Notes: generated from the letters alone by a model not told the origin. Positions 1-8,216 are shown, numbered from the stretch's first letter. The stretch is DNA of 64,000 nucleotides from Gimesia algae (GCF_007746795.1 NZ_CP036343.1:2097869-2161868), one strand, 5' to 3'. Program-made: numbers and translations.

Positions 1-2
1 AA

Positions 3-92
3 CCCAGAGCCAATAAACGCCGAACCAAAGTGCTGGCTTTGCTGAAGCAACCAAGATACCATTACCATCAACAAAGAAAAGCAACTGTATGA
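3..92 (+). CDS. possible C-terminal tail of a transposase (partial)
   Basis: The first 92 bases read openly in frame 3 and end at TGA (90-92). The reading contains a basic segment, RANKRRTKVLALLKQPR, which resembles the K/R-rich tail that closes many IS4-type DDE transposases. The body of the gene would lie left of the window, so this is only a resemblance of about 25 residues. It fits the mobile-element debris that follows, but it may equally be a chance open frame. Confidence 0.25.
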   Translation, partial: PRANKRRTKVLALLKQPRYHYHQQRKATV

Positions 93-128
93 ACGCAAAC
101 TCTTTCACAACAACAGGCAGTGCCATTC

Positions 129-146
129 GTTCCTGACACCTTTTTT
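129..146 (+). repeat. REP-like half element
   Basis: The core TTCCTGACACCTT followed by a T-run matches the elements at 2025-2049 and 2481-2505. It is a single arm with no good partner. It marks the left side of the LRR gene and belongs to the dispersed family linked to the RAYT gene. Confidence 0.5.
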
Positions 147-259
147 AATTCGAAGGTGTGAAGTGAAGTTCACGAACATTTCATCCCTGGCGCGCCAGGG
201 ATGACTTTAAGTTGGATCTCTAACATTCCAACTGGTACAAGGTTGGGGGCAAGGTCACA

Positions 260-1279
260 ATGAAATTAAAGCACAAACCAAAGACTCTTGCCATTCTTTG
301 TGTTTTATTCTCTTTGGTTTTACTCGTTTTCACTTTTAGCTCAAGCATGTTTTCCTACCTAAAGCGTGTCAGAGTTGTAGAAAATTTGACCTCACTTTAT
401 AGCATGGGAGCTGTTGAAGAAGAAGGATCTGATTCTTTACCCAGACATTATCTCGTTTATACTCCCAAAACTGGATTACTGAGTCGCCTAAAAATAATGT
501 CACCCATCGGAATGGCTGATACCGTTTCACAGATATCATATGATATTGAGTCTTCAGAAAAAGCCCTTCCAGAGTCGATCGACACTTTTACTGAGGTACA
601 ATCTCTTACGCTAAGTAATATTAGCCTCACTTCAAGAGAGGCATTGATTATAGGAAAGTTAAATAATATTTCATCGATCACATTTTATAACTGTGATTTA
701 TCAATCCAATTTTGCAGCAACTTTCCAAGTAAGAATAAATTATCCGAAATTAGAATCTACGAATCAACAGCCAGTCCTAGTAGTATGTCCGCCTTATTAC
801 GTCGCACCCCTGATTTGAGCACTCTTTCCATTAGTAAGAATAATCAAACATCTGAATTACTAAAGAATGCTCAAGCGCTACCTCTTGAATCATTAAGTCT
901 AAGACGATGCTCAATTGACCAAGAATCTCTATTGTTGATCAGTAAAATTCAAACACTCAAACACTTAGACTTAAGAGACAACAAGTTACCGACTCGCAGT
1001 TTCGAATTTCTAGCGACTCTTCCTAAAATATGGGGTATTGATATAAGGAAAACGACATTTTCTCCCAATGAATTAGCTGATCTTTCAACTTCAGAATCAC
1101 TTACAGCGATTTGGATAAGCGGGCAAAAAATAACCACAAATGATTTGAATTCACTTTTTAAAATCAGAACCCTCCAACAGATAACTGCCGTACTTCCCAC
1201 TAAAGAGCCTCATCCAAAATCTCACAAAGACGTAAAGGTTATTATTAGGAGATATGATTATGACACTGCTAATGAATAA
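260..1279 (+). CDS. membrane-anchored leucine-rich-repeat protein
   Basis: A 339-residue protein. Residues about 10-33 form a single hydrophobic segment (signal anchor or uncleaved signal) after a lysine-rich start. From about residue 110 there are irregular leucine-rich repeats with LxxLxLxxn-type spacing, such as LESLSLRRCSID and LKHLDLRDNKL, so a solenoid binding surface is likely. No enzymatic motif is visible. The gene is distinctly AT-rich compared with most of the window and lies between REP-like sequences at 129-146 and 1290-1312, which suggests recent acquisition. A purine-rich GGGGGCAAGG precedes the ATG. The ligand is unknown. Confidence 0.7.
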   Translation: MKLKHKPKTLAILCVLFSLVLLVFTFSSSMFSYLKRVRVVENLTSLYSMGAVEEEGSDSLPRHYLVYTPKTGLLSRLKIMSPIGMADTVSQISYDIESSEKALPESIDTFTEVQSLTLSNISLTSREALIIGKLNNISSITFYNCDLSIQFCSNFPSKNKLSEIRIYESTASPSSMSALLRRTPDLSTLSISKNNQTSELLKNAQALPLESLSLRRCSIDQESLLLISKIQTLKHLDLRDNKLPTRSFEFLATLPKIWGIDIRKTTFSPNELADLSTSESLTAIWISGQKITTNDLNSLFKIRTLQQITAVLPTKEPHPKSHKDVKVIIRRYDYDTANE

Positions 1280-1289
1280 AAAACGGACA

Positions 1290-1312
1290 AAATAAGGTGT
1301 CAGGAACCTTAT
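1290..1312 (-). repeat. REP-like element flanking the RAYT gene, left copy
   Basis: Contains AAGGTGTCAGGAACCTT (1294-1310), the exact reverse complement of the core at 2025-2041. The two copies bracket the RAYT gene in inverted orientation, the usual arrangement of a RAYT and its REP substrate. Each unit also has a small internal palindrome, AAGG/CCTT. Confidence 0.7.
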
Positions 1313-1351
1313 ATTGACAATTCAGCGAGAGTCCGCTAGTATTCTCTGATT

Positions 1352-2035
1352 ATGGGACGACCAAAACGCGCTGCCCAGGCAGGATATATTTATCATGTGC
1401 TGAACCGAGCAAATGCCCGGATGACGATATTTGAGACGGACGAAGACTACGCCGCATTCGAGCGGATCTTGTCGGAAGCGGTCGAGCAGTTCCAAATGCG
1501 GCTGCTCAGTTATTGCTTGATGCCCAACCATTGGCATCTGGTCGTTTATCCGAGTGAAGACGGCCAGCTCTCCCGCTTCACAGGCTGGCTCACGTTGACT
1601 CATACTCAACGCTGGCACGCCCATCGCAAGAGCACCGGCTCCGGCCACGTTTACCAGGGACGGTTCAAATCATTCCCGATCCAGGAGGACGAGCACTTCT
1701 ATACGGTGTGCCGTTATGTCGAACGAAATGCGTTAACGGCGAAACTGGTAAAGCGGGCTGAGGACTGGCGTTGGGGCAGCCTGTATCACTGGAATCAGGG
1801 AACAACCGAACCGCAGCCTCTGCTATCTCCCTGGCCACAGAGACGCAAACCGGGCTGGCTTGAACATGTTAACCAGTGTCTGACTGATCGCGAAGCACAG
1901 GCACTGACACGCAGTATCCAGCGCGGCGCCCCGTTTGGAGATAAAGAGTGGACCGAAAAAACAGTCCAACAACTAGACCTGGGAAGTACTTTAAAACCCC
2001 GAGGCAGGCCTCGAAAAGCAGATAAAGGTTCCTGA
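1352..2035 (+). CDS. REP-associated tyrosine transposase (RAYT, Y1/HUH family)
   Basis: A 227-residue single-domain Y1 transposase. The HUH motif is intact as MPNHWHLVV (H60, H62). The family signature GHVYQGRFKSFPI (about residues 99-110) precedes RYVERN, whose Tyr122 is the best candidate nucleophile. RAYTs cut and rejoin single-stranded REP sequences and are usually single-copy domesticated genes rather than active insertion sequences. REP-like elements lie in inverted orientation at 1290-1312 and 2025-2049, the latter overlapping the stop region. The C-terminus ends in a basic RPRGRPRK-type tail also seen in the second RAYT (4350-4949). The gene looks intact. Confidence 0.93.
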   Translation: MGRPKRAAQAGYIYHVLNRANARMTIFETDEDYAAFERILSEAVEQFQMRLLSYCLMPNHWHLVVYPSEDGQLSRFTGWLTLTHTQRWHAHRKSTGSGHVYQGRFKSFPIQEDEHFYTVCRYVERNALTAKLVKRAEDWRWGSLYHWNQGTTEPQPLLSPWPQRRKPGWLEHVNQCLTDREAQALTRSIQRGAPFGDKEWTEKTVQQLDLGSTLKPRGRPRKADKGS

Positions 2036-2049
2036 CACCTTTTATCCTC
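2025..2049 (+). repeat. REP-like element, right copy (25-bp unit)
   Basis: This unit is identical over 25 bases to 2481-2505, and its first 17 bases are the reverse complement of 1294-1310. It overlaps the last codons of the RAYT gene. The two direct copies (2025-2049 and 2481-2505) bracket the small gene at 2146-2439. Confidence 0.75.
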
Positions 2050-2145
2050 ACAAAAAAAGTCGCTGCGGAATTAATGAAACAATTCCCTGCGGAGAAATGA
2101 AATGGTAAAGATACAGAGCAGGATTAACGCGAAAAGTTTTCAAAG

Positions 2146-2439
2146 ATGGCAAGAATACAGGATGAGTTCTTAGATAAGAGTGTGATAGACGGGTTCCCCC
2201 CCATTCTGAATCCTGTGGATGCGATAGCTCTCGTTCGAAGCTGTCGAACAAGAAAAGCGAAGGTTTTAGGAATCGATGGCTTTCATATTATTGACAGCAA
2301 AATGCAACCTGATATGGCAGAGAGTATCGATTATTCTACTAATCGAAAGATTGTAAGTGACTGCTGGACTGAGGCAGAGCATTTTCTACAAGCAAGAATC
2401 AAGAGCGAATTGGTTTTTGAAGTCGTTGTCGATGAGTAA
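2146..2439 (+). CDS. hypothetical protein, 97 aa
   Basis: A small acidic soluble protein with no signal peptide or membrane segment. A central AIALVRSCRTRKAKVLGIDGF segment predicts a compact alpha/beta fold. I do not recognise the family. A start codon with a clear Shine-Dalgarno is not visible. It sits between two direct 25-bp REP-like repeats just behind the RAYT gene, so it may be a cargo or hitch-hiking gene. Amino-acid composition looks like real coding sequence and no better frame competes. Confidence 0.55.
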   Translation: MARIQDEFLDKSVIDGFPPILNPVDAIALVRSCRTRKAKVLGIDGFHIIDSKMQPDMAESIDYSTNRKIVSDCWTEAEHFLQARIKSELVFEVVVDE

Positions 2440-2454
2440 AGGGGCTGCGTGGAG

Positions 2455-2499
2455 AAAAAGGTGCCAGGAACCTTATTTTTAAGGTTCCTGACACCTTTT
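2455..2499. terminator. REP-like hairpin (REPIN-type pair), possible terminator
   Basis: Two REP-like arms face each other (2455-2474 and 2481-2499), separated by ATTTTT. The stem is about 19 bp with one mismatch and is followed by a T-rich stretch. It lies 16 bp after the stop of the 97-residue gene, so it could end transcription as well as being a REPIN-like mobile unit. Confidence 0.6.
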
Positions 2500-2505
2500 A
2501 TCCTC
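2481..2505 (+). repeat. REP-like 25-bp unit, second direct copy
   Basis: Exact 25-base match to 2025-2049, forming the right arm of the hairpin at 2455-2499. A shortened echo of its TTTTATCCTC end follows at about 2512-2521. Confidence 0.75.
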
Positions 2506-2572
2506 CCCTCCTTTTATCCTCCAGCAATTCATCGCCACTCAGCCGACAGACCATCATGAAAAAGTAATTGAA

Positions 2573-3178
2573 ATGCGTTTACAGGGAAAAATCAGGGAAT
2601 GGGATGATGAAAAGGGCTTTGGCTTTATCTCATCTCAAGACGACGGCAGTTCGGTTTTTGTGCACATCAGTGCCTTCCCCCGTACGGCACGACGGCCGCA
2701 GGCAGGTGATCCTGTTTCGTACGAAATGGCCCACGAGGAGAACGGGAAAGTCAGAGCAGAGAACGTCCGTTTTTCAGATCAGTCGGTTGGCAAACGTCTG
2801 CGCAGCGCGCCTGCGGTTTCATTTACGGTACTGTTTGTCATTTTTTTATTGGTCTCTGTCTATTTCCATCGCATCTCCTGGCTGGTACTGGCGGGATACT
2901 TCGTCGTGAGCTGTATCACCTTCATCGCCTACGCCTGGGATAAATCTGCGGCACAACGGGGAAAGTGGCGGACAGCAGAATCGACCTTACACGTCATGGC
3001 ACTGCTGGGTGGCTGGCCCGGCGCGCTGGCAGCACAACGCCTGCTGCGACATAAATCCAGCAAGCAGAAATTCCTGGTTGTGTTCTGGCTGACCGTATTC
3101 CTGAATGTGGCAGCAGTCGGTTACTTCGTGTGGAGTGGAAATACAGATTTGATCAATCAACTAATCAATACGTTTTAG
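2573..3178 (+). CDS. cold-shock domain / DUF1294 membrane fusion protein
   Basis: A 201-residue protein in two parts. Residues 1-65 are a cold-shock (CspA-like) OB fold with RNP1-like KGFGFISS and RNP2-like VFVHIS, so nucleic-acid binding is expected. Residues about 80-195 are a DUF1294 membrane module with several hydrophobic helices and the signature YAWDKSAAQRGKWR followed by HVMALLGGWPGALAAQ. This CSD-DUF1294 architecture is known in many bacteria, but its role is undefined. The protein would present a nucleic-acid-binding domain at the cytoplasmic face of the membrane. No strong ribosome binding site precedes the ATG. Confidence 0.9.
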   Translation: MRLQGKIREWDDEKGFGFISSQDDGSSVFVHISAFPRTARRPQAGDPVSYEMAHEENGKVRAENVRFSDQSVGKRLRSAPAVSFTVLFVIFLLVSVYFHRISWLVLAGYFVVSCITFIAYAWDKSAAQRGKWRTAESTLHVMALLGGWPGALAAQRLLRHKSSKQKFLVVFWLTVFLNVAAVGYFVWSGNTDLINQLINTF

Positions 3179-3192
3179 AAAAGAATAAATGA

Positions 3193-3207
3193 GTCGCTGC
3201 CCCCTTA
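3193..3207 (-). repeat. short repeat after a minus-strand stop codon, copy 1
   Basis: GTCGCTGCCCCCTTA here matches 6694-6708 (AGTCGCTGCCCCCTT) over 14 bases. Both copies lie directly downstream of a minus-strand gene and read as AAGGGGGCAGCGAC on that strand. Function is unknown. Confidence 0.4.
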
Positions 3208-3225
3208 TATCTGCAAAGATATTGG

Positions 3226-3615
3226 TCAGATTGAAATCCGCTCGTTGACCCAGGTTCCGAAGTACATGAAACCGTGTCCGCCGTATGGTTTTGCCAGATT
3301 CGCGATGTCCACGGCATGTTGACGGTCGGCGACTTCCACAGACACGGCGCAATGTCCCTGCTTCAACTCTCGGATGCCGGTTTGGATGATGCTATCCTCG
3401 GAATCTGAGAAGAAGAACCGATGTTCCTGCATCCGTTCCAGGAGGTGAATGCCGTCTTCGCCATAAAGCCAGGTAACCTCCGTTTCGGAATAACCGGCAA
3501 CCCGCAAAGTATCCGCAAATGATTCAAACTTAACTTTACCATTTAAAAAGCCGATCACCTTACCGGCGGGCCCAGTCAAAGTTTGTCCGTGGTCAACCAT
3601 CGGTTCACGTGTCAT
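3226..3615 (-). CDS. hypothetical protein, 129 aa
   Basis: A soluble protein without a signal peptide. It has an N-terminal segment with glycines around GKVIGFLNGKVKFE, then an alpha/beta region (DTLRVAGYSETEVTWLYGEDGIHLLERM), and ends with a GGHGFMYFGTWV motif. The AGYSETEV...GEDG pattern suggests a stress-type small fold, but I cannot assign a family. AGGAA lies at a good distance before the ATG, supporting the start. A decayed gene on the same strand lies just upstream (3631-3963). Function is unknown. Confidence 0.7.
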   Translation of the reverse strand: MTREPMVDHGQTLTGPAGKVIGFLNGKVKFESFADTLRVAGYSETEVTWLYGEDGIHLLERMQEHRFFFSDSEDSIIQTGIRELKQGHCAVSVEVADRQHAVDIANLAKPYGGHGFMYFGTWVNERISI

Positions 3616-3630
3616 GAGTCTGTTCCTGTT

Positions 3631-3963
3631 TTAGAAGGTTTCATCGACGGGCCGTTCAATGTCCATCGACTGATCGTGATCGCATTTAATCGTCAAGTCC
3701 CAGCGGGTGTGTGGAAATACTTGATCATCGACGAGCAGGAACTCCTGCCTGGCGATTTGGTGATATTCGGTTTCACTCCTTTGTCTACCTGCAGAGGATT
3801 GAATCCGTTACTGGCTCTTCTGGTTGCAGTAACACCGGGGATTCAAATCAATGTAAAGCAACTGCAATGCCAGACGATATTTTTCCCGCTGTTTTATGTA
3901 GAGCACAAAAGAAATATAAGAACCTCCAATGATCGAAATGCTCTGTCCGGCAGGCTGTTTCAT
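3631..3963 (-). pseudogene. small membrane-protein gene with in-frame stop, probably decayed
   Basis: On the minus strand an ATG at 3963, preceded by GGAAAG, opens a 51-codon frame starting MKQPAGQSISIIGGSY with one hydrophobic segment (SIIGGSYISFVLYI). It ends at TAA (3808-3810). The same frame then runs on for 58 more codons of protein-like sequence (EFLLVDDQVFPHTRWDLT) to a stop at 3631-3633. A 110-residue protein broken by one nonsense change explains this best. A genuine 51-residue protein is the alternative. Confidence 0.4.
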
Positions 3964-4349
3964 TCTTTCCATTATCAACGCTCCACAACGCTATCAGTAA
4001 CATGTGTAGGAGACTCTATTTCCATAAACAGATCGACTGTGAGTCGATGACGAATAGAATAAGGGCAGCGATGTTTTCCGCGCGAGAAAATAACCGTTTG
4101 ACGTTCCCATAAGCGAAACAATGGCAGTCTGTTTGTCTCGCTGATCGCTGCGCCCTCACATTGATCGATGAACTGACGATGCGATAAATCACGGTTTCAG
4201 GTCTCTTATTTATTGAATCCAGATCCCTTTATGCACACCATTACAATTTCCACTTTACAATCCACTTCCTGTGAAACAAAATTGCACTAAACAGCTCAAA
4301 AGGATCAGCGACTTTTTTATTTCATGCCAGTTTCTGATAGACTTCATCC
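3964..4349. other. intergenic region, no gene seen
   Basis: This stretch between the decayed small gene and the second RAYT holds no convincing reading frame on either strand. It is AT-rich near its right end. I see no clear promoter, hairpin or REP-like unit. Confidence 0.5.
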
Positions 4350-4949
4350 ATGCCTGGAACCAAACGAATTTGTGCTGACGGGGAGGTGTTTCATGCCCTC
4401 AACCGGTCCGTTGCGCGGCTCACACTGTTTGAGAATCCCGATGACTACGCCGCATTCATGCCGGTCGTGGATGAGACGTGGCAGAAGATTCCCTTGACGA
4501 TTTATGCCATGTCCATGATGCCCAATCGCAGGCACACGCATTACGAAACCGGCGGCAGCGGATTCCTCTACCAGGGACGCTTCAATTCGTTTCCAATTCA
4601 GACAGACGAACATCTGCTGACGGTCATCGGTTACGTCGAACGTAATCCCTTGCGGGCGAATCTCGTCAACAGAGCTGAGGAGTGGTTCTACGGGTCTGCC
4701 TGGTTAAGACATAAGAAGCAGACCACACCAGAGTGGTTGAAGACACCGAAAAAACCAACACTACCACGAAACTGGCGGTCACTGGTGAATAAACCACAGA
4801 CCGACGCAGAACTAGAAGCCGTCAGAAAAAGCATCGTAGGCAGCACACCTTACGGCTCGGAGAAATCGATCAGCAATACGGCAGCACGGCTCTCTCTGGA
4901 AAGCACCACCCGCCCCCGCGGCAGACCCCGTGTAATCATAGAATCCTGA
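4350..4949 (+). pseudogene. RAYT-like transposase lacking the HUH motif (internal deletion)
   Basis: A 199-residue relative of the RAYT at 1352-2035. It shares the HALNRS start, DDYAAF, GFLYQGRFNSFPIQ, YVERNPLRANLV and the RPRGRPR tail. The HUH block is damaged: MPNHWH is replaced by MPNRRHTH. Counting from MPN to YQGRF, 27 residues are missing relative to the intact copy, an in-frame loss of 81 bases that takes away the metal-binding histidines and part of the core fold. The frame stays open, so a protein may still be made, but cleavage activity is not expected. No REP-like unit was found next to it. Confidence 0.85.
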
Positions 4950-4991
4950 CCACTTTAGCATACTCACAACATCTTACCAAGGTTAGAAAAA

Positions 4992-6452
4992 ATGCGATTC
5001 ATTTGTTTTTTCCAGGTGGTGGTACTTCTCGTTGTTTTCGGAACAAATTTCTCAACTTGTTGTGCGCAACAAGAAGATTTTTCCATTGGTAACATCAGAG
5101 CTCCCACATTGCATCTAGGCCAGGATACCAAAGCCATTAAATGGAAACGGAAAGTTGGCGATTATTGCTCTGATGTTTTGGTTGGTTCGAAACAAGTCAT
5201 CATCTTTGGCAATAACACACTCCAACAACAAGTTCAAAATACGAAAGTACCAAACGGTACAGCCGTTGCCTGCTTTGATCGCAAGACTTCTCAACTGCAA
5301 TGGATTTCCTCTTTCAAACGAGTAAAATTTTGGCCTTCCGATTTGCCGAATACATCGATTCGAACTTTCTCGCATTTAGACGACAAGCAATTGACGTTCA
5401 TATCGAACAGGTCAACGTTAGTCTGTTTTGATGTCGTTGGTTTTAAAAACGGAGATGATGGAAAAATCATCGAAACTCGTAAACCAGATCCAACTAAAGG
5501 GGATCTACTTTGGGAAATTGATCTAAAAAATGAGCTTCATGTGGAAAGAAGAGAACTAATCGACACTGCGAGTCGAATCGGTGGAGTCATTTTACACGAA
5601 GGAATCTATTATGTCGTAACAGGTCATGGAGCTGATTACACGAGCGAGGGGACTCTCGCTCCCGTTTTCATGGCAGTAGATGCGAATAACGGAAATATTG
5701 TATGGTCGAAATCAGATCTCAAAATGGGAGCGGCATCTGGACATTTTGCTGCCCCCTCGATGATTAAACAGTTGCAGCGAACATTAGTGGTTTTTCCTGG
5801 AGGCGATTGTAGTGTCTATGCATACGACATTGATGGCATGAAACTGGCATGGAAACTGGACTGCAACAACAGAAATTCTACGGTTGAATTTAAGACTGGG
5901 AACCAATTACGCTTTTTTTCTCCGCCGACGATTTTGGGCAATACGATGTTGGTGACAACAGCTCAAAGCCCAGAATTAGGGGGCAATCAACATTCGGTCG
6001 CCGCTTACAGTTTAGGTGAAAATGGAGAACCGAAGCTGAAATGGCGTTGGGATCCATCGAGCTTTCAAGGGACCTACGCACCGATCGTGGTGAATGACCG
6101 TGTCGCTTTTGTGAAAGACGTTTCTGGTAGTCTGTTCGCAATCAACATTGACACCGGCAAAACGCTTTGGCACTTTGATTCTGAAGATGACCAATCATCG
6201 AGTTCGATACTTTCGAGCGTTGCGGTTCGTAGCCAGGACGAGAATCGCACTTTCATGCCTCTCAACGAAAGCCTCTACGTCATTTCGCAAGCAGGAACAC
6301 CAAAATGTACGTTAGAGATTAATTTTCCCGGATCGTCGTCAGTACTAACAACGCCGCGGGTAGACAACGACGAACTGTTTGTTGTTGCCGGCGATGCACT
6401 TTACTGCTTGTCGATTTCAGAGTTATTGAAATACGAAACCCCAAAAAAGTAA
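4992..6452 (+). CDS. secreted PQQ-like beta-propeller repeat protein
   Basis: A 486-residue protein with a signal peptide (hydrophobic residues about 5-25, likely cleavage near CCAQ). The mature part carries repeated propeller blades ending in W, typified by GTAVACFDRKTSQLQWISS, GNIVWSK, MKLAWKLD and TGKTLWHFDSE, as in the PQQ_2 / quinoprotein-like fold. No PQQ-dehydrogenase catalytic residues or disulphide are apparent, so it is more likely a structural or binding propeller in the periplasm. AAGG precedes the ATG. Like the LRR gene it is AT-richer than the core of the window. Confidence 0.82.
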   Translation: MRFICFFQVVVLLVVFGTNFSTCCAQQEDFSIGNIRAPTLHLGQDTKAIKWKRKVGDYCSDVLVGSKQVIIFGNNTLQQQVQNTKVPNGTAVACFDRKTSQLQWISSFKRVKFWPSDLPNTSIRTFSHLDDKQLTFISNRSTLVCFDVVGFKNGDDGKIIETRKPDPTKGDLLWEIDLKNELHVERRELIDTASRIGGVILHEGIYYVVTGHGADYTSEGTLAPVFMAVDANNGNIVWSKSDLKMGAASGHFAAPSMIKQLQRTLVVFPGGDCSVYAYDIDGMKLAWKLDCNNRNSTVEFKTGNQLRFFSPPTILGNTMLVTTAQSPELGGNQHSVAAYSLGENGEPKLKWRWDPSSFQGTYAPIVVNDRVAFVKDVSGSLFAINIDTGKTLWHFDSEDDQSSSSILSSVAVRSQDENRTFMPLNESLYVISQAGTPKCTLEINFPGSSSVLTTPRVDNDELFVVAGDALYCLSISELLKYETPKK

Positions 6453-6593
6453 AAACACTTGGGATAGTGGAGAAACTCAAATGGATCATAAAAGACGTGA
6501 AATTAACCAAGGCTGTGTGTGATACTGATTTTTTTCGATACCACGATTAACAGCCGGTTGATTAAAAGAGTTAGACTGTGTCCCGTTTTACTG

Positions 6594-6643
6594 TAGCGTC
6601 TCCAGGGCCATTTGGACCGAGTATCATAGATTGTGAGACGCTA
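6594..6643. other. 9-bp perfect inverted repeat with 32-nt loop
   Basis: TAGCGTCTC (6594-6602) and GAGACGCTA (6635-6643) are perfect inverted copies in the gap between two convergent genes (6452 and 6708). There is no T-run, so it is a weak terminator candidate. It could be a remnant of a small mobile unit. Confidence 0.3.
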
Positions 6644-6693
6644 TGGTTAAATGTGATGCACTCTAGCGACCGGCGCCCCACCGAGGGTGTGCC

Positions 6694-6708
6694 AGTCGCT
6701 GCCCCCTT
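6694..6708 (-). repeat. short repeat after a minus-strand stop codon, copy 2
   Basis: AGTCGCTGCCCCCTT abuts the stop codon (6708-6710) of the sulfatase-like gene and matches 3193-3207. See that copy. Confidence 0.4.
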
Positions 6709-8066
6709 TATTCTTTCGATTTCGTCTTTTCATGCAATTCGCGCGCCACAGTCAGGTAGTAGTTGCGTGCGGTGGCGTTGACCATGTTGCGGGCGAGCTT
6801 TGTCAGCGCGTCGGCTTTGATCTGTTTCGCCGCCGGGTTGTTCTTGTCGAGTGCCAATAAATAGTCGGCAAGTTGCGCGGCCCACTGATTGTCGTCTGCG
6901 GCCAATGCGTCACGGGCCGACGCCAATAGCTTGTCTGTTCCTCCGGCCAACTTTGCGACACGCTCTGCTTCTGATTGCGGCGAGAGTCGAAACAGGTTGG
7001 AGGGGTTGCCGTCGAACCAGCCCAGGTATCCATTGAAAACACTGCGGACGCCCCATTCTGGATGACCGTAAAAGGGCTGTAAATAGTCTTTACTGGCAAG
7101 CTTTTCGGGAAGCTGCACGTATTCAACCAGCTCGTCGGGCGTCATTCCCTTGTTCATTCCTTCCACGGTTTTGTCGTGAATGAATTGAACGGCATCGCGG
7201 TAGTCGTTGAGCACCTGTTTAACCTTGTCGGCTCCGAGTATCGGATTGGTGTGACCACCCACGAGGGCAGCAGCAGCAGCGTTGTCAGCGAGTTTACCCA
7301 GGCTCTCCGCCCACAGGCGCACACTGCGATTGGGAGTCCCTCGAATCGCGTACAAATTGGGAAACGAACGGTAAAAGTTATCTCCGGCGAACAGCACTTT
7401 CCCAGTGGGATCCCAGACAAACAGTTGATCGTTTGTCTCACCAGGTGATGAGACGAGTTCCAGTTCCACCCCGGCGACTTTAATTGTTGTCCGATCACCT
7501 TCAAGGAAGTGCGTCGGTTTGGTCGCATCACCCGAGGCGAACGCCTGGCCGCCCCGTTTGGGATAACGGACCGGCGCGACTCCGTTGTTAATTCGTTGAT
7601 CAGGCGGCAATTTGAACCCGGCCTGTCTTGCACCACGGAGACTTTGAAAAGTGACGCCACCAGCGATCAGTGGACCCGCTTCGCTGCCAAAGTTTTTGTG
7701 AGCCCAGATCTGTGGACGTTCGTTTCCGATGAATGCTGCCGCCCCGCCGGTGTGATCGCCGTGCGAGTGTGTAAAGATAATCGCCTTGACGGGCTTATCG
7801 GTCAGCTTGCGGAACTCTACCATAATGCGGTTGGCGTCACCGACCATCATGCCCGTGTCAATAATGATGACGCCGTCATCGCCGACAATCATCGAAACGT
7901 TGGAGACACTGAAACCGACCGCCGTGTAAATATTGTCGGCTACTTTGATGACCTGCTCATCAAATTGCTTTGACTGCTCAGTCAGTTTTTGAGTCGCCGC
8001 GTTGTCTTGAGCGAATAGCTGGGCCGTCATGAGTAAAAATACAATCGGAAAGTACCATTGCCTCAT
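6708..8066 (-). CDS. secreted alkyl-sulfatase-type metallo-beta-lactamase-fold hydrolase
   Basis: A 452-residue protein starting at MRQWYF. This start is chosen over an upstream ATG (8192) because AGGAA sits just before it and it begins a signal peptide ending near LFAQ. The metallo-beta-lactamase fold shows THSHGDHTGG (the HxHxDH zinc motif), the sulfatase-type SSPGETNDQ segment, AGDNFYRSFPNLYAIRGTP and GGHTNP. The helical C-terminal part matches the alkyl-sulfatase dimerisation domain. The lipid-binding SCP2-like third domain of SdsA/YjcS (about 650 residues) is absent. The substrate is probably a sulfate ester, but other substrates are possible. It is divergent from a MarR regulator. Confidence 0.88.
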   Translation of the reverse strand: MRQWYFPIVFLLMTAQLFAQDNAATQKLTEQSKQFDEQVIKVADNIYTAVGFSVSNVSMIVGDDGVIIIDTGMMVGDANRIMVEFRKLTDKPVKAIIFTHSHGDHTGGAAAFIGNERPQIWAHKNFGSEAGPLIAGGVTFQSLRGARQAGFKLPPDQRINNGVAPVRYPKRGGQAFASGDATKPTHFLEGDRTTIKVAGVELELVSSPGETNDQLFVWDPTGKVLFAGDNFYRSFPNLYAIRGTPNRSVRLWAESLGKLADNAAAAALVGGHTNPILGADKVKQVLNDYRDAVQFIHDKTVEGMNKGMTPDELVEYVQLPEKLASKDYLQPFYGHPEWGVRSVFNGYLGWFDGNPSNLFRLSPQSEAERVAKLAGGTDKLLASARDALAADDNQWAAQLADYLLALDKNNPAAKQIKADALTKLARNMVNATARNYYLTVARELHEKTKSKE

Positions 8067-8216
8067 TATGTATTCCTTTGAGTAAAGTGAGAGATCGTAT
8101 GCGGGGTAAATCGCGAGAATCCGGGAACATCTCCGGTTTCCGCTGACCTCAACGACAAACAGGATCATGTTTCGTGATCGAATCGTTTCCATTTCGTGCG
8201 CCGAGATAGACAGGAC

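Noticed and set aside
2568-2909. 113-residue plus-strand frame
   Set aside because: Overlaps the cold-shock/DUF1294 gene in another frame and its composition is not protein-like.
3583-4050. 155-residue plus-strand frame overlapping two minus-strand genes
   Set aside because: No domain or ribosome binding site; the minus-strand reading in the same place is more protein-like.
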